Below are positions 9,842-19,065 of a stretch of 64,000 nucleotides of DNA, in pieces. The stretch's first letter is position 1, and every line of letters starts with the position of its first letter. Position numbers and translations under genes: made by a program. The notes beneath the pieces were generated by a model. It worked only from the letters and a program-made list of their open reading frames with translations. It was not told where the DNA came from and made no database searches. The stretch comes from Bifidobacterium animalis subsp. animalis ATCC 25527 (GTDB lineage Bacteria; Actinomycetota; Actinomycetes; Actinomycetales; Bifidobacteriaceae), in contig NC_017834.1 in NCBI RefSeq assembly GCF_000260715.1, positions 992,001-1,056,000 on the forward strand. The letters run 5' to 3'.

Positions 9842-10615
9842 TCACACTGTCTGTTTGTCATTATGGGTCACTTCCGCAATGGTTTTCACGGCGTTCACCG
9901 CGCGCGGATACCCGATGTACGGCAGGCATTGCGAAGCCACTGCGATGAGGAAATGCGCGGTGTTGCCCACCCGGAGGTTCGCCATGATATGGCCGCGCAG
10001 CTCATTGGCGCAATCCGGTTGTGCCATGAGCAGGCAGAATGCAATCATCTCCCGTTCCTGCAAGCTCAGTCCGTTCCGCGTGAAGTAGGCACCGAGGTAA
10101 TCGCCGCGGATCCAGGAATCGATGTGACCGGCGCCCATCTTGCGAAACTCCTCGTCACTGTCTGCAGATTCGCCGAAAAGTGTTCTGTGCAGTGAGGTAC
10201 CTTCCTTTGCGCGGTTTTGCTTACCGATTGCGGATTGCGGCGCCAAGGGCAGTTCCACATTCTCCACATTGAGATAATCATTGATTCGTTTGAGATACGG
10301 CAGTGTATGCGCGAAACCGATCAAAGGCGTGGCCTCATACACGATTTCCTTGAGTTCAACGGAGGTGACGCCGGAATGATATGAGATAGGCAGCATCATC
10401 TCGAAGGCATCCATGCCCTGTGAGCCGATGATGGCTGCGATGATCGCCATGCAACGGGCATGGTCGTCGAGCTTCTCATCATTGGCACCGGGCTCATTGA
10501 CCACCGTGTCATATGCGAATTCGCTGAAGATCCCAATGAACTCGGGATCTGTCTCGCTCAGTGTGCGATCGGCATTCCAGAACCGGTTCATCTTCCTATG
10601 CAGCTCCTCGAACAT
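9842..10615 (-). CDS. Carboxymuconolactone decarboxylase (CMD)-like protein, two repeats
   Basis: A 257-residue protein with two alpha-helical CMD/AhpD-like repeats: the first covers HARCMAIIAAIIGSQGMDAF to VYEATPLIGFAHTLPYL, the second LSLQEREMIAFCLLMAQPDC to QCLPYIGYPRAVNAV. The CxxC thiol pair of AhpD peroxidases is absent, so a redox role is not supported. Members of this group are often annotated as decarboxylases without proof. The ATG at 10615 is preceded by GGAGGA; the frame is open to 10702 but lacks a ribosome site there. Confidence 0.8.
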   Translation of the reverse strand: MFEELHRKMNRFWNADRTLSETDPEFIGIFSEFAYDTVVNEPGANDEKLDDHARCMAIIAAIIGSQGMDAFEMMLPISYHSGVTSVELKEIVYEATPLIGFAHTLPYLKRINDYLNVENVELPLAPQSAIGKQNRAKEGTSLHRTLFGESADSDEEFRKMGAGHIDSWIRGDYLGAYFTRNGLSLQEREMIAFCLLMAQPDCANELRGHIMANLRVGNTAHFLIAVASQCLPYIGYPRAVNAVKTIAEVTHNDKQTV

Positions 10616-10735
10616 GCCGTTCCTCCGCCCTCTCTCGGCATAGAAATCGGGACCCACGCATGCGCAGGTCCCGAATACGTGTTGCCCCAGTCTACGAGGC
10701 AATCGTTACCGAACGGAGTCCTCTGGCGTCCTCGC

Positions 10736-11680
10736 TCACTTGCTCTGCAACTGGTTCGAGGAGGCGTCGAAATCCTTGACGGCATAGGAATGCACGGCCA
10801 TATCGTCGTACTTCTTCAAATACACGGTCTGCGTGGCCGTTGAATAGCAGTCGGAATACAGCGTTTTCTCGAATTCGCCGTTCGCCGAGATTGCAGTCCC
10901 CTCGATCACTGCGGCGGTCGACAACGTCTTGAACAGGCGGTTCACGTTGGCATCCTCGCCGCTCTGCGTCGGATAATGCGTATTGTTGTATGCCGCGCGC
11001 ACGAAGCGCGCCATGGAACCATAGCCACCCGGAAGACCCTGGGAGCTGTTGGAATCCTGATTGGTCTCAAGTTCCGAGCTTCCCCATTTCACCGACTTGC
11101 CGGTACGCGGGGAAACGTAGGCGTAATTGTCGAGATGCTCGATCTGCTGTGGGAACGGTGGCTGATTGGTAAGCACATCGACGTCGTCATCGTAGACGTG
11201 CATGCCGTCCTCGGTGCATTCGACGACGATGCTGCGGGTGTTGTCGGCGATGATCCAATGCAGTGTGGCCACCGGGAACCTGTCATTGATGGGCTTGCCG
11301 ACGATCGTCACATTCTTCAGAGCCTCCTGCACATCGTCCACACTGGTGAAGTTGCGGGTGACCCACAGGGGGAACTCGTATGCGGCCACGTTCGTGGTGA
11401 AGTTGACCGCCTCGGTGGCGTACTTGCAGTACTTGGCGAAGTTGAGACCCGCCACGGCGAGGCCGGCATCGTTCATGCAGTCGAAATACAGCGGCGTATC
11501 TTCCACGATGATGCCGATGCCGATCACCGGGTGGTTCTTGTCTTCGGCATTGAATGCCGGCGTGTAATGGTAATCATGTGGGGCGAATACGATTTTCTCC
11601 CCGTAATCCTCGCTCCAATCGAGATTGCGTCCGAAGTACATATTGTTCTGTCCATCGTCAAAACGAACGGCTGTGCACAT
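10736..11680 (-). CDS. bsh: Bile salt hydrolase (choloylglycine hydrolase)
   Basis: Deconjugates glycine- and taurine-conjugated bile acids, an intestinal adaptation common in bifidobacteria. It is an N-terminal-nucleophile hydrolase: the start MCTAVRFDDG gives Cys2 as nucleophile once Met1 is removed, and Arg18 and Asp21 follow in FGRNLDW. Asn80 (GLN), the Asn in VLTNQPPF and the Arg in GGYGSMARFVRA match the remaining catalytic residues. At 314 residues it has the usual length. The ATG at 11680, preceded by GGAAGGAA, is required for Cys2; the longer frame to 11734 would bury the nucleophile. No signal peptide is present. Penicillin V acylase is the only close alternative. Confidence 0.95.
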   Translation of the reverse strand: MCTAVRFDDGQNNMYFGRNLDWSEDYGEKIVFAPHDYHYTPAFNAEDKNHPVIGIGIIVEDTPLYFDCMNDAGLAVAGLNFAKYCKYATEAVNFTTNVAAYEFPLWVTRNFTSVDDVQEALKNVTIVGKPINDRFPVATLHWIIADNTRSIVVECTEDGMHVYDDDVDVLTNQPPFPQQIEHLDNYAYVSPRTGKSVKWGSSELETNQDSNSSQGLPGGYGSMARFVRAAYNNTHYPTQSGEDANVNRLFKTLSTAAVIEGTAISANGEFEKTLYSDCYSTATQTVYLKKYDDMAVHSYAVKDFDASSNQLQSK

Positions 11681-11890
11681 TGCAGTTCCTTCCGATATGC
11701 CCGGCGGGGAAATCCGCATGGGCGTCATGCCCAATTCTATGGGCGGGGAATTCGTCCATGTCGATTTATCGTTGAGAGGTGAAGCAAACAGGGTACGCTA
11801 TCGCCCAATCATGCATGCCGCCTTGCGCCGCGTACTAGAGTTGAGACTATTCGCCGTCCTGTTTTATGGACCATACGGAAGGGATGTCTT

Positions 11891-13702
11891 ATGGCCTCAC
11901 AGACCGCTCAACGCGAGCAGACCGCAGCGCTCGATGACGCACACATCGATTTGCTGACCACCACCGCCTACAGTGTGGCCAATGTGCGTGCCATGGAGCA
12001 ACCCCTGTTGGCGGAGGGCGTGCCTCTCATGCGCATGGCGGCACGCGCCACGGCGCACAAGATCCTGCAGATCATAGAAGACGCTCCCCTTGACCCGCAT
12101 GACATACGGGTCAGCGTGCTTGTCGGTGCGGGAGACAACGGTGCAGATGGCCTGTTCACCGGTGCCATGCTTGCGGCACAGGGCGTGAACGTGACGGCCA
12201 TTGCCGTCGGCAAGCAGCTGCATGAACAGGGGTTCGTCACTTTCGTGCAGTCCGGCGGCCACATTTGGACGCTTGATCCGGGTTCACGCATTCCCGGCGT
12301 GCCCACCGGATTCTCCTCGGGAGAGGCCGGGCAACGACTTGAGACGGCCATTCGCTACGCCAAACGCTCCCATATCATCGTTGATGCAATGACCGGTATA
12401 GGCGTACGCGATGCCCTGCAGGGCATTCCCCGCGCACTCGCAGAGGTGCTTGGCGCCTTCAAGTCCGACGAGGGTAGCGAACACAAGCCGTTGGTGGTTG
12501 CGGTCGATACGCCCTCGGGCATAGGCGTGGATGATGGCACATTGCCGGGTGCCTACATTCCCGCGGACATCACGATGATGTTTGGTGCACTGAAGCCCTG
12601 CGCCATGCTCCCCCCTGCCGCATACGCCTGCGGTGAGATCAATCTGGTGGATTTCGGCTTCGACCTCGAATCCGCGGTGCCTGGCGTTGAGATGGTGGAT
12701 GCCGATTTCGCCCGCATGTCGATTCATGAGCCGAAGGTGACCGACTCGAAATACACGCGAGGTGTGGTGGGGCTCATCACCGGATCGGTGCAATACCCCG
12801 GTGCCGCAGTGCTCTCCACCACCGCAGCTGCCCGCTCGAACATAGGCATGGTGCGCTACCTCGGCCCACAACATGCCCAGGACCTGGTGTTGCAGGCATT
12901 GCCCGAAGCCACAATGGGTAAGGGACGCGTTGAAGCCTGGGTGGTGGGCAGTGGCGTTCCGGGGGAAGACACGCAGGACATCCAACGGGAGGCCATTGAA
13001 TCGTTGCTGGCACATTATGAATTCACCGATCCGGCACCGGCGGAATCGGTGAGCGACATTGATGGCGGCGATGTGGAATACAGCGATGCCCAGCAGGACG
13101 AGGAGGCCAGGAACATGCCTCCGATCGTGGTGGATGCCGGCGCCCTCGACCTGCTGCCCCGACATGTGCCCTCACAGGTCGTGCTCACGCCCCATGCCAA
13201 CGAGCTGTCCAGACTCCTGACGCGTATCGACGAACCGGTGAATGCAGCTGAGATAGAACAACGCCCCCTGTATTTCGCACGACGTGCGGCACGTCTCACC
13301 GGGGCCACAGTGCTGCTCAAGGGCGCGTTGACCATTGTGGTTGGACCCGATGATGACTCAATGGGGCGCGTGCTCGTGTCAGGCCGGGCGCCAGCCACCC
13401 TGGCCACTGCAGGGGCTGGTGACGTGCTCGCGGGCATGACCGGAGCATTGTTGGCCCAGCAAGGCGACGCCTATCTCGAAGATCCCGACACCGTTCCCGA
13501 AACAGCTGCCGCGGCCGCATACCTTCATGGACTGGCGGCCTCGCTGGCCTCTCATGCAACTCAACATGCCTGGAACAAACCGAACATCGTGGGATTGGAA
13601 GAGACCGATGCCGACGAATCCCTCGGACGCCCCATCATCGCCTCCGACATCGTCCGTGCGGTTCCGGAGGCGTTCCGTCGCTTGGGAAGCATGGAAGGTT
13701 GA
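11891..13702 (+). CDS. nnr: Bifunctional NAD(P)H-hydrate epimerase / ADP-dependent NAD(P)H-hydrate dehydratase
   Basis: Repairs hydrated NADH and NADPH: the N-terminal YjeF_N domain epimerises the hydrates and the C-terminal kinase-like domain dehydrates the S form using ADP. Roughly residues 20-250 hold the epimerase (VLVGAGDNGADGLFTGAMLA, VDAMTGIGV, VAVDTPSGIGVDDG), and about 270-600 the dehydratase (TRGVVGLITGSVQYPGAAVL, VLTPHANELSRLL, LLKGALTIVVGP, and the ATAGAGDVLAGMTGALL ribokinase-like motif). An acidic, low-complexity insertion near residues 375-405 (FTDPAPAESVSDIDGGDVE) interrupts the dehydratase. Length (603) is slightly above usual because of it. GGAAGGGATG precedes the start. Confidence 0.93.
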   Translation: MASQTAQREQTAALDDAHIDLLTTTAYSVANVRAMEQPLLAEGVPLMRMAARATAHKILQIIEDAPLDPHDIRVSVLVGAGDNGADGLFTGAMLAAQGVNVTAIAVGKQLHEQGFVTFVQSGGHIWTLDPGSRIPGVPTGFSSGEAGQRLETAIRYAKRSHIIVDAMTGIGVRDALQGIPRALAEVLGAFKSDEGSEHKPLVVAVDTPSGIGVDDGTLPGAYIPADITMMFGALKPCAMLPPAAYACGEINLVDFGFDLESAVPGVEMVDADFARMSIHEPKVTDSKYTRGVVGLITGSVQYPGAAVLSTTAAARSNIGMVRYLGPQHAQDLVLQALPEATMGKGRVEAWVVGSGVPGEDTQDIQREAIESLLAHYEFTDPAPAESVSDIDGGDVEYSDAQQDEEARNMPPIVVDAGALDLLPRHVPSQVVLTPHANELSRLLTRIDEPVNAAEIEQRPLYFARRAARLTGATVLLKGALTIVVGPDDDSMGRVLVSGRAPATLATAGAGDVLAGMTGALLAQQGDAYLEDPDTVPETAAAAAYLHGLAASLASHATQHAWNKPNIVGLEETDADESLGRPIIASDIVRAVPEAFRRLGSMEG

Positions 13703-13831
13703 TCCGCATGTGAGGCACATCATATGTGACGTTCGCCGCATTCGCTCTGAGTAGACCCGCGTACAATCCACGCTGCATGTGGCCATACTCGAAGAAGGAT
13801 CTTTTGGCAATCCATCGAAAGGAAGATTACC

Positions 13832-14395
13832 ATGTCAATGTTGCAGCATAATCTCATCGATTTCTCCGTGGAGGCCTACCATGACGGGGCACTTGAGACC
13901 ATAGGCAAGGAGGATCTGCTCGGTCATTGGTCGTTGCTGTTCTTCTATCCTGCCGGCTTCTCCTTCGTCTGCCCCACTGAGCTTGAGGACCTGCAGGATC
14001 ATTACGCCGAGTTCAAGAAGGCCGGTTGTGAGATCTACTCGGTGTCGTGCGACACCCAGTGGGTGCACAAGGCTTGGCATGATGCCAATGAGAAGATCGG
14101 CAAGGTGCAGTACCCGATGCTCGCCGACACCACCGGCAAGCTCGCCCGTGATCTGAAGACCTATAACGAGGAGTCCGGCTTGGCCGAACGCGGCGATTTC
14201 ATCATCGACCCCGAGGGCAAGGTGGTGGCCTATGAGGTCATCTCTTCGAACGTCGGGCGCAATGCAGAGGAGATCCTGCGCCGTGTGAAGGCGTCGCAGT
14301 TCGTGTACGAGCATGGCGATCAGGTGTGCCCGGCCAAGTGGGAGCCCGGCGACGAAACGCTCGAGCCGAGCCTCGACCTCGTGGGTGAACTCTGA
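13832..14395 (+). CDS. ahpC: Alkyl hydroperoxide reductase peroxiredoxin (AhpC)
   Basis: Typical two-cysteine peroxiredoxin that reduces hydrogen peroxide, organic hydroperoxides and peroxynitrite. The peroxidatic Cys is in PAGFSFVCPTEL and the resolving Cys in GDQVCPAKWEPGD near the C-terminus; length (187 residues) is standard. AAAGGAAG precedes the ATG. The flavoprotein reductase follows after 18 bp, so the pair forms an operon that supplies electrons from NAD(P)H to AhpC. A TACAAT hexamer at 13762-13767 is a possible -10, but no good -35 is visible. Confidence 0.96.
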   Translation: MSMLQHNLIDFSVEAYHDGALETIGKEDLLGHWSLLFFYPAGFSFVCPTELEDLQDHYAEFKKAGCEIYSVSCDTQWVHKAWHDANEKIGKVQYPMLADTTGKLARDLKTYNEESGLAERGDFIIDPEGKVVAYEVISSNVGRNAEEILRRVKASQFVYEHGDQVCPAKWEPGDETLEPSLDLVGEL

Positions 14396-14413
14396 TCGGA
14401 AGCGTATTGGAGC

Positions 14414-16186
14414 ATGAACGATTCGAAACTCTATGACGCGATTGTGATCGGTGGGGGCCCTGCAGGCCTCACCGCCGGCATGTACCTCGCGCGTGCACGT
14501 TACCGCACCCTCATCATTGAGAAAGAGGACTTCGGCGGTCAGATCACCATCACGGCGGAAGTGGTCAATTACCCCGGTGTACCGCGCACCAATGGCCATG
14601 CACTCACGAAGGCGATGCGCCAGCAAGCGCAGGATTTCGGTGCCGAACTCACCGTTGGCGATGTCACCGGCATCGAGGAAGATCCAGACCGTTCCGGTTT
14701 GAAGATCGTGCATACGAAGCGAGGCGATTACCGGTGCTTCGCGGTCATTCTGGCCATGGGGGCTGCTCCGCGCAAGGTCGGTTTCGACGGTGAACTCGAA
14801 TATGCCGGCCGAGGAGTCGCCTATTGCGCCACTTGCGATGGCGAGTTCTTCACCGGCAAGGACGTCATTGTGGTCGGAGGCGGTTTCGCCGCAGCTGAGG
14901 AGTCGGTGTTCCTCACCCGCTTTGCACGCAAGGTGACGTTGCTGGTGCGTGAGGACGACTTCACCTGCGATGCCATGGTGGCACAGAAGGCCAAGGACAA
15001 CCCGAACATCGAGATTCACTATGGCACCGAGCTCGTCGGGGTGCAGGCCGGTGAGCAAGGACTCGACAGGGCCGTGTGGCGTTCGGTCGCCACCGGTACG
15101 CAAACCGTCTGGCAGCCAGACAATGGAGGCACCTTCGGCGTGTTCGTATTCGCCGGATATGTGCCACAGACCGCTGTGGTGAAAGGAATCGTCGACCTTG
15201 ATCCGCAGGGATATGTGATCGCCGACGAACATATGCAGACCAGCCGGCCGGGCATATTCGCCGCAGGCGATCTTCGGGTGAAGGATCTGCGCCAGGTCGT
15301 CACGGCAACCGCCGATGGCGCCATCGCCGCGGTGAACGCAGAACGGTATGCTGCCGCGAAAAGTCTGGAGACGGGCATCGTGCCGAAACGTGTGGACCAT
15401 AGTGTCTATGAGCAGGAGGAGCAGCAGGCTGCGCGGAACAAGCCTGCGGGCACCACCCCTGCCCCGGCTCCGGACCGCAGCCAGTCGGAAGATCCGCAGA
15501 ACACGGTGTCCGCGGTGTTCAATGACGACGTGATCAAACAACTCAATGTGGTCTTCTCACGCATGGCGCGGCCGCTGACATTGCAGCTGCAGCTCGACGA
15601 GACGAAGACCTCGTCCGATCTCAAGGCGTTCATCACTGAACTGGTGCGCCTGAGCGACGGCAAGCTCGACATGATCGAAGACAAGGTGGGTAAGATCGCC
15701 CCCAACGGGCGTGGCGAATTCGATGTGAACGATCCATTGCCGTTTGCCGCCCCTCTGGTCAGCATCATGGTACGTGACGATGCGGGGATGCTGGTGCCCA
15801 CCGGCTTGACATTCCACGGCGTGCCGACCGGCCATGAGTTCCATTCGTTCGTGCTTGGCCTCTACAATGCGGCAGGCCCCGGTCAGCCACTCATCGGAGA
15901 CGAGGCCGAACGAATCGAGGCGATTCACGATCCCACCGAGATCATGATCCTGGTGAGTCTGACGTGCACGATGTGCCCGGAGACGGTTCGTGCCTCCCAG
16001 CGCATTGCCGCGGCGAACCCGAATGTCAGGGCCGAAGCCTACGACGTCGCCCACTTCCCCGAACTCAAGGAGAAGTACGACGTCATGAGCGTGCCGTGCA
16101 TCGTACTCAATCGCGGAGGCAGGCAAACCGTCGAGTTCGGCAAGAAGAACGTCAGTCAGATGCTCGATCTGATCGACGCACTGTGA
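14414..16186 (+). CDS. AhpF-like flavoprotein disulfide reductase with C-terminal thioredoxin-fold domain
   Basis: Probable NAD(P)H-dependent reductase of AhpC. Residues 1-310 form a thioredoxin-reductase module: FAD motif VIGGGPAGLTAGMYLARAR, redox pair in YCATCDGEFF (about 137-140), NAD(P)-binding VIVVGGGFAAAEESVFLTR, and the FAD tail GIFAAGDLRVKDLRQVVTA. A proline/alanine-rich linker lies near residues 335-365. The rest (about 365-590) resembles the double thioredoxin-fold domain of AhpF, with a redox CxxC in VSLTCTMCPETV (about 517-520) and VMSVPCIVLN. Classical AhpF has that double-thioredoxin domain at the N-terminus, so the domain order here is swapped. The ahpC gene is immediately upstream. 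Confidence 0.88.
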   Translation: MNDSKLYDAIVIGGGPAGLTAGMYLARARYRTLIIEKEDFGGQITITAEVVNYPGVPRTNGHALTKAMRQQAQDFGAELTVGDVTGIEEDPDRSGLKIVHTKRGDYRCFAVILAMGAAPRKVGFDGELEYAGRGVAYCATCDGEFFTGKDVIVVGGGFAAAEESVFLTRFARKVTLLVREDDFTCDAMVAQKAKDNPNIEIHYGTELVGVQAGEQGLDRAVWRSVATGTQTVWQPDNGGTFGVFVFAGYVPQTAVVKGIVDLDPQGYVIADEHMQTSRPGIFAAGDLRVKDLRQVVTATADGAIAAVNAERYAAAKSLETGIVPKRVDHSVYEQEEQQAARNKPAGTTPAPAPDRSQSEDPQNTVSAVFNDDVIKQLNVVFSRMARPLTLQLQLDETKTSSDLKAFITELVRLSDGKLDMIEDKVGKIAPNGRGEFDVNDPLPFAAPLVSIMVRDDAGMLVPTGLTFHGVPTGHEFHSFVLGLYNAAGPGQPLIGDEAERIEAIHDPTEIMILVSLTCTMCPETVRASQRIAAANPNVRAEAYDVAHFPELKEKYDVMSVPCIVLNRGGRQTVEFGKKNVSQMLDLIDAL

Positions 16187-16204
16187 GTGATCTGTAACCG
16201 AAAA

Positions 16205-16248
16205 CACGTCGCGGGCGCATATGTTTGCTCATATGCGCCCGCGACGTG
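16205..16248. terminator. Bidirectional hairpin between the reductase and lysR genes
   Basis: Perfect 19-bp stem (16205-16223 with 16230-16248) with a 6-nt loop, 18 bp after the reductase stop and 28 bp before the end of the convergent LysR gene. AAAA precedes it and CTTTGGG follows it. Confidence 0.75.
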
Positions 16249-16276
16249 CTTTGGGTGGGGGCGAAGTAGGCAGGTG

Positions 16277-17203
16277 TCAATCTGAAATGATCGTATATCC
16301 GTGGTTCGCAATGACCCCCTTGAGCTTGTCGAGATAGGTCTGTGCAGCCTTCGAGAGTTTCGCGCGTTCGTTCGTGATCCAACCCAGCAGCATCGTCTCG
16401 TCGGTGTCGAGCGGAATCGTCATGATCTTCTCATTATTAAGGTCGCCGTTATCGATTCCAGTGCATACCGTATACCCGTTGAGCCCGATGATGAAGTTCA
16501 GAATGGTCGCACGGTCGGTCACATTGATCTGCTTGGGCGAATACTCCGGCCACACCGCCTCTTCGGCGAAGAAGAAGGAGCCCTCCTCCCCCTGTTCGTA
16601 CTGGATGAACGGGAAGGGCTTGAGATCGTCCATCGTCACTTTCTTCTTCATCGACAGCGGGTTGTCTTTCGAGATGAACACGTGCAACGGCGCGCGGAAG
16701 AGCGGGTGGAACTCGAGGTGCTTCTCTCGCAGCATCTTGCCGATCACATGCGTGTTGTAGTCGGAAAGGTACAGGATGCCGATCTCGGAACGCATGTTCG
16801 CAACCTGATTGATGATGTCTTTCGTGCGCGTCTCGCGAATGGTGAACTCGTATTCATCCGATTTGAACGAGTTGATCATCTCGACGAAGGCCTCGACCGC
16901 GAACATGTAATGCTGTGTGGAGACGGAGCACAGCTGCTTGCGCGGTTTCGCGTTCTTGTACCGTTCCTCCAACAGATCCGCCTGGTCGAGCACCTGCCGC
17001 GCATAGGTGAGGAATTCCGCGCCGTCGACGGTCAGCGCAATGCCCTGCGAGGAGCGCGTGAAGATCTCTATGCCGAGCTCGTTCTCGAGTTCCTTGACCG
17101 ACGAGCTCAACGCAGGTTGCGAAACGTACAGTGCGTGCGACGCCTCGTTCATCGACCCGCATTCGACAATCTTGACGATGTACCGCAGCTGCAACAGTGT
17201 CAT
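16277..17203 (-). CDS. LysR-family transcriptional regulator
   Basis: DNA-binding regulator of 308 residues. The N-terminal winged helix-turn-helix is clear (LLQLRYIVKIVECGSMNEAS, then HALYVSQPALSSSVKELENE and LGIEIFTRSSQGIALTVDG). The substrate-binding domain covers about residues 90-300. A ribosome site GGGGAG precedes the ATG at 17203; the frame is open to 17263. It faces the ahpC-reductase pair and could control peroxide genes as an OxyR-like regulator, but I see no diagnostic OxyR cysteine pair, so the regulon is unknown. It follows the HAD hydrolase gene by 68 bp and may be co-transcribed with it. Confidence 0.9.
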   Translation of the reverse strand: MTLLQLRYIVKIVECGSMNEASHALYVSQPALSSSVKELENELGIEIFTRSSQGIALTVDGAEFLTYARQVLDQADLLEERYKNAKPRKQLCSVSTQHYMFAVEAFVEMINSFKSDEYEFTIRETRTKDIINQVANMRSEIGILYLSDYNTHVIGKMLREKHLEFHPLFRAPLHVFISKDNPLSMKKKVTMDDLKPFPFIQYEQGEEGSFFFAEEAVWPEYSPKQINVTDRATILNFIIGLNGYTVCTGIDNGDLNNEKIMTIPLDTDETMLLGWITNERAKLSKAAQTYLDKLKGVIANHGYTIISD

Positions 17204-17271
17204 GTGATTCTCCCCGAGGTTGTTGTCAACGAGTAGTGTACCGACCGGGAATCGCCCGACCAAACGGTTGC

Positions 17272-17910
17272 TCAGTGTTCGAGCGAAAACAGGTCACGCT
17301 TCGCCTGTGCCACGTCGCTGAATCTGAATGCATGCCAGCCCACGGATTTCGCGCCGTCCACGTTGCGCTGCGTGTCGTCGAAGAACACGGTGGTCTGCGG
17401 TTCCAGATTGAAGCGGGACTGCGCCAGCTCGTAGATGTCGGCGTTCGGCTTGCGCAGTTTCTCTATGCCAGACACCACGGTTCCGCTCAGCAATCGCTGG
17501 AGCTGCGGGTACTTCTCGAACGCGAAATGGAATGTGTCCGCCGACCAGTTGGTCAATCCCCAGACATGCACCCCTTGTTCGCACAGTTCGGTGAGCAGTT
17601 CCTCGGCGCCGTCGACCAGCTGCGGCAACGCATCGCCATAATGCTCGATGTAATAACGGTACACTTCGGCGATCTCGTCACCCTGCTCCGCACGCACCAG
17701 TTCGAGCACATCCGCGAAATCCGCGCCACCGTCCATGAGATCCTCGTAATGGAAGAAACCATACGGATCGTTGTCCGCACAGATGTCCGCCACCAGCTGC
17801 TCGGGGTACACTCCGTCGAGCGCCGCATGGCATTGCCAGTCGATCAGCACGCCGCAGAAATCAAAGACGACGTCACTCACCGCCCTGTTCGCCGTCTGGT
17901 TCTCACCCAT
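17272..17910 (-). CDS. HAD-superfamily hydrolase
   Basis: A soluble 212-residue haloacid-dehalogenase-like phosphatase. Motif I is VVFDFCGVLIDW with the nucleophile Asp; motif II is WGLTNWSAD; the motif III Lys lies in GIEKLRKPNADIYELA; motif IV is TVFFDDTQRNVDGAKSVG. The second motif I position is Cys (DFC) where classic members have Asp (DxD), as in the YihX-like branch (DxGxV), so the acid/base step may differ. The substrate is probably a small phosphorylated metabolite, unknown. The ATG at 17910 is preceded by GGAAGAGG. Confidence 0.85.
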   Translation of the reverse strand: MGENQTANRAVSDVVFDFCGVLIDWQCHAALDGVYPEQLVADICADNDPYGFFHYEDLMDGGADFADVLELVRAEQGDEIAEVYRYYIEHYGDALPQLVDGAEELLTELCEQGVHVWGLTNWSADTFHFAFEKYPQLQRLLSGTVVSGIEKLRKPNADIYELAQSRFNLEPQTTVFFDDTQRNVDGAKSVGWHAFRFSDVAQAKRDLFSLEH

Positions 17911-17954
17911 GTTCGCCTCTTCCTGCAATTACTGCAATCGGTTCCTGCGTCAGT

Positions 17955-17960
17955 ATAATT
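17955..17960 (+). promoter_or_regulatory. Possible -10 element (TATAAT) between divergent genes
   Basis: TATAAT lies in the 171-bp gap between the HAD gene (minus) and the DUF559-type gene (plus). CTGCAA ends 17 bp earlier as a weak -35. The opposite strand reads TATACT at nearly the same place, so either gene could use it. Confidence 0.35.
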
Positions 17961-18081
17961 CAAGCATTACCGATATGCCGGCAATTCCCATACCTCGATC
18001 AACCCCAGGGAGAGCTAGACGACGACACGCTGACGAGTGGAGTGAATTTACACGGATGCACCGGCCATATATGGTCGACGC

Positions 18082-19065
18082 ATGGGGTATTCGGACGAGA
18101 CGAGTGCCAGCGAGGCACGAGGGCTGCAACGCGAGCGACGCGATCTGGAGGTTCAACGCTGTGCAGCCGCCGAGGATGTGTGCGGGCGGCAGGTGGCATG
18201 CATCTTCGCGCTCACGACGGCATTGGCGCTCATGGGGTTGGATTGGACTCCACTCACGACTAAGGCGACAAGACGGCGTTTGAGACCTGAGTATCTACAG
18301 GTTGTGGTGGGTCCGTCGGACTTCAAGCCCGAAGACAGAATCGCCGGCAAACGCCATGGAAAGATTTACGGTCGATTCAGTGTCACCTACTTCAAAAGCG
18401 GGATTCCTCTGAAGACGATCGAAGTCGCCCCAGGTGTCACCTGCACCTCATGCGCATCCACCTGGCTGATGTTCGCCCAGTGGCTGGATTTGGAGGAGTT
18501 GGTGAAGCTCGGCGATGCCATGATGCGTCGGTACACACTTCACGAGATGATGACTATACAGGATTTCGTCGATTTCCTCGATTGGGTAGATGAGTATGCC
18601 AGACGTAATCATAGGTATGCTCCACGAGGCATTATGAAATGCCGGAAGGCGTTGCCGCTGATGGCACAAGGTACCGATTCGGTTGCGGAAACTATGTTGC
18701 GTTTGATACTGATTCGCTATGGCCTGCCAATCCCTCGCGTCAATTACCAACTCGTCTTGCGCGATGGTTCACTGGTGTTTCTGGACCTTGCCTACCCTGA
18801 GGCGAAGATCGACATCGAATACGATGGGCGTCATCATCGCTATCAATGGGCACGGGATGCCCAGCGGACCATGAAGATCCGTGCCGAAGGATGGGAATAT
18901 TTCCAGGTTACCTATGAGATGCTCTCCGACGATGAGCAAATGTTTATGGTGGTCACGCTCGTTGCCCGGTGCCTCAAGGAACGAACAGGCAAGGATTACC
19001 TGCTGCCGCAGCCATTGACTTTGGAACAGGCGGCCGACCAACGTCGCGCGGTCTGGCATGGTTGA
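18082..19065 (+). CDS. DUF559-type protein with PD-(D/E)xK (Vsr-like) nuclease fold
   Basis: A 327-residue protein of unknown function common in actinobacteria. The C-terminal third matches the restriction-endonuclease-like DUF559 pattern: an acidic helix residue in SVAETMLRLILIRYGLPIP, then FLDLAYPEAKIDIEYDGRHH with Asp and Glu at metal-binding positions, and IRAEGWEYFQVTY. The middle part (VAPGVTCTSCASTWLMFAQW, then LDLEELVKLGDAMMRR) is the usual companion region, related to AbiEi-like proteins. Function could be nucleic-acid cleavage or a role in a toxin-antitoxin/defence setting; neither is shown. The ATG at 18082 has no strong ribosome site, so the start is uncertain. Confidence 0.7.
   Translation: MGYSDETSASEARGLQRERRDLEVQRCAAAEDVCGRQVACIFALTTALALMGLDWTPLTTKATRRRLRPEYLQVVVGPSDFKPEDRIAGKRHGKIYGRFSVTYFKSGIPLKTIEVAPGVTCTSCASTWLMFAQWLDLEELVKLGDAMMRRYTLHEMMTIQDFVDFLDWVDEYARRNHRYAPRGIMKCRKALPLMAQGTDSVAETMLRLILIRYGLPIPRVNYQLVLRDGSLVFLDLAYPEAKIDIEYDGRHHRYQWARDAQRTMKIRAEGWEYFQVTYEMLSDDEQMFMVVTLVARCLKERTGKDYLLPQPLTLEQAADQRRAVWHG

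Noticed and set aside
13835..15541. 568-codon minus-strand frame opposite ahpC and the reductase gene
   Set aside because: Low-complexity His/Arg/Val-rich product without domains, covering two clear genes.
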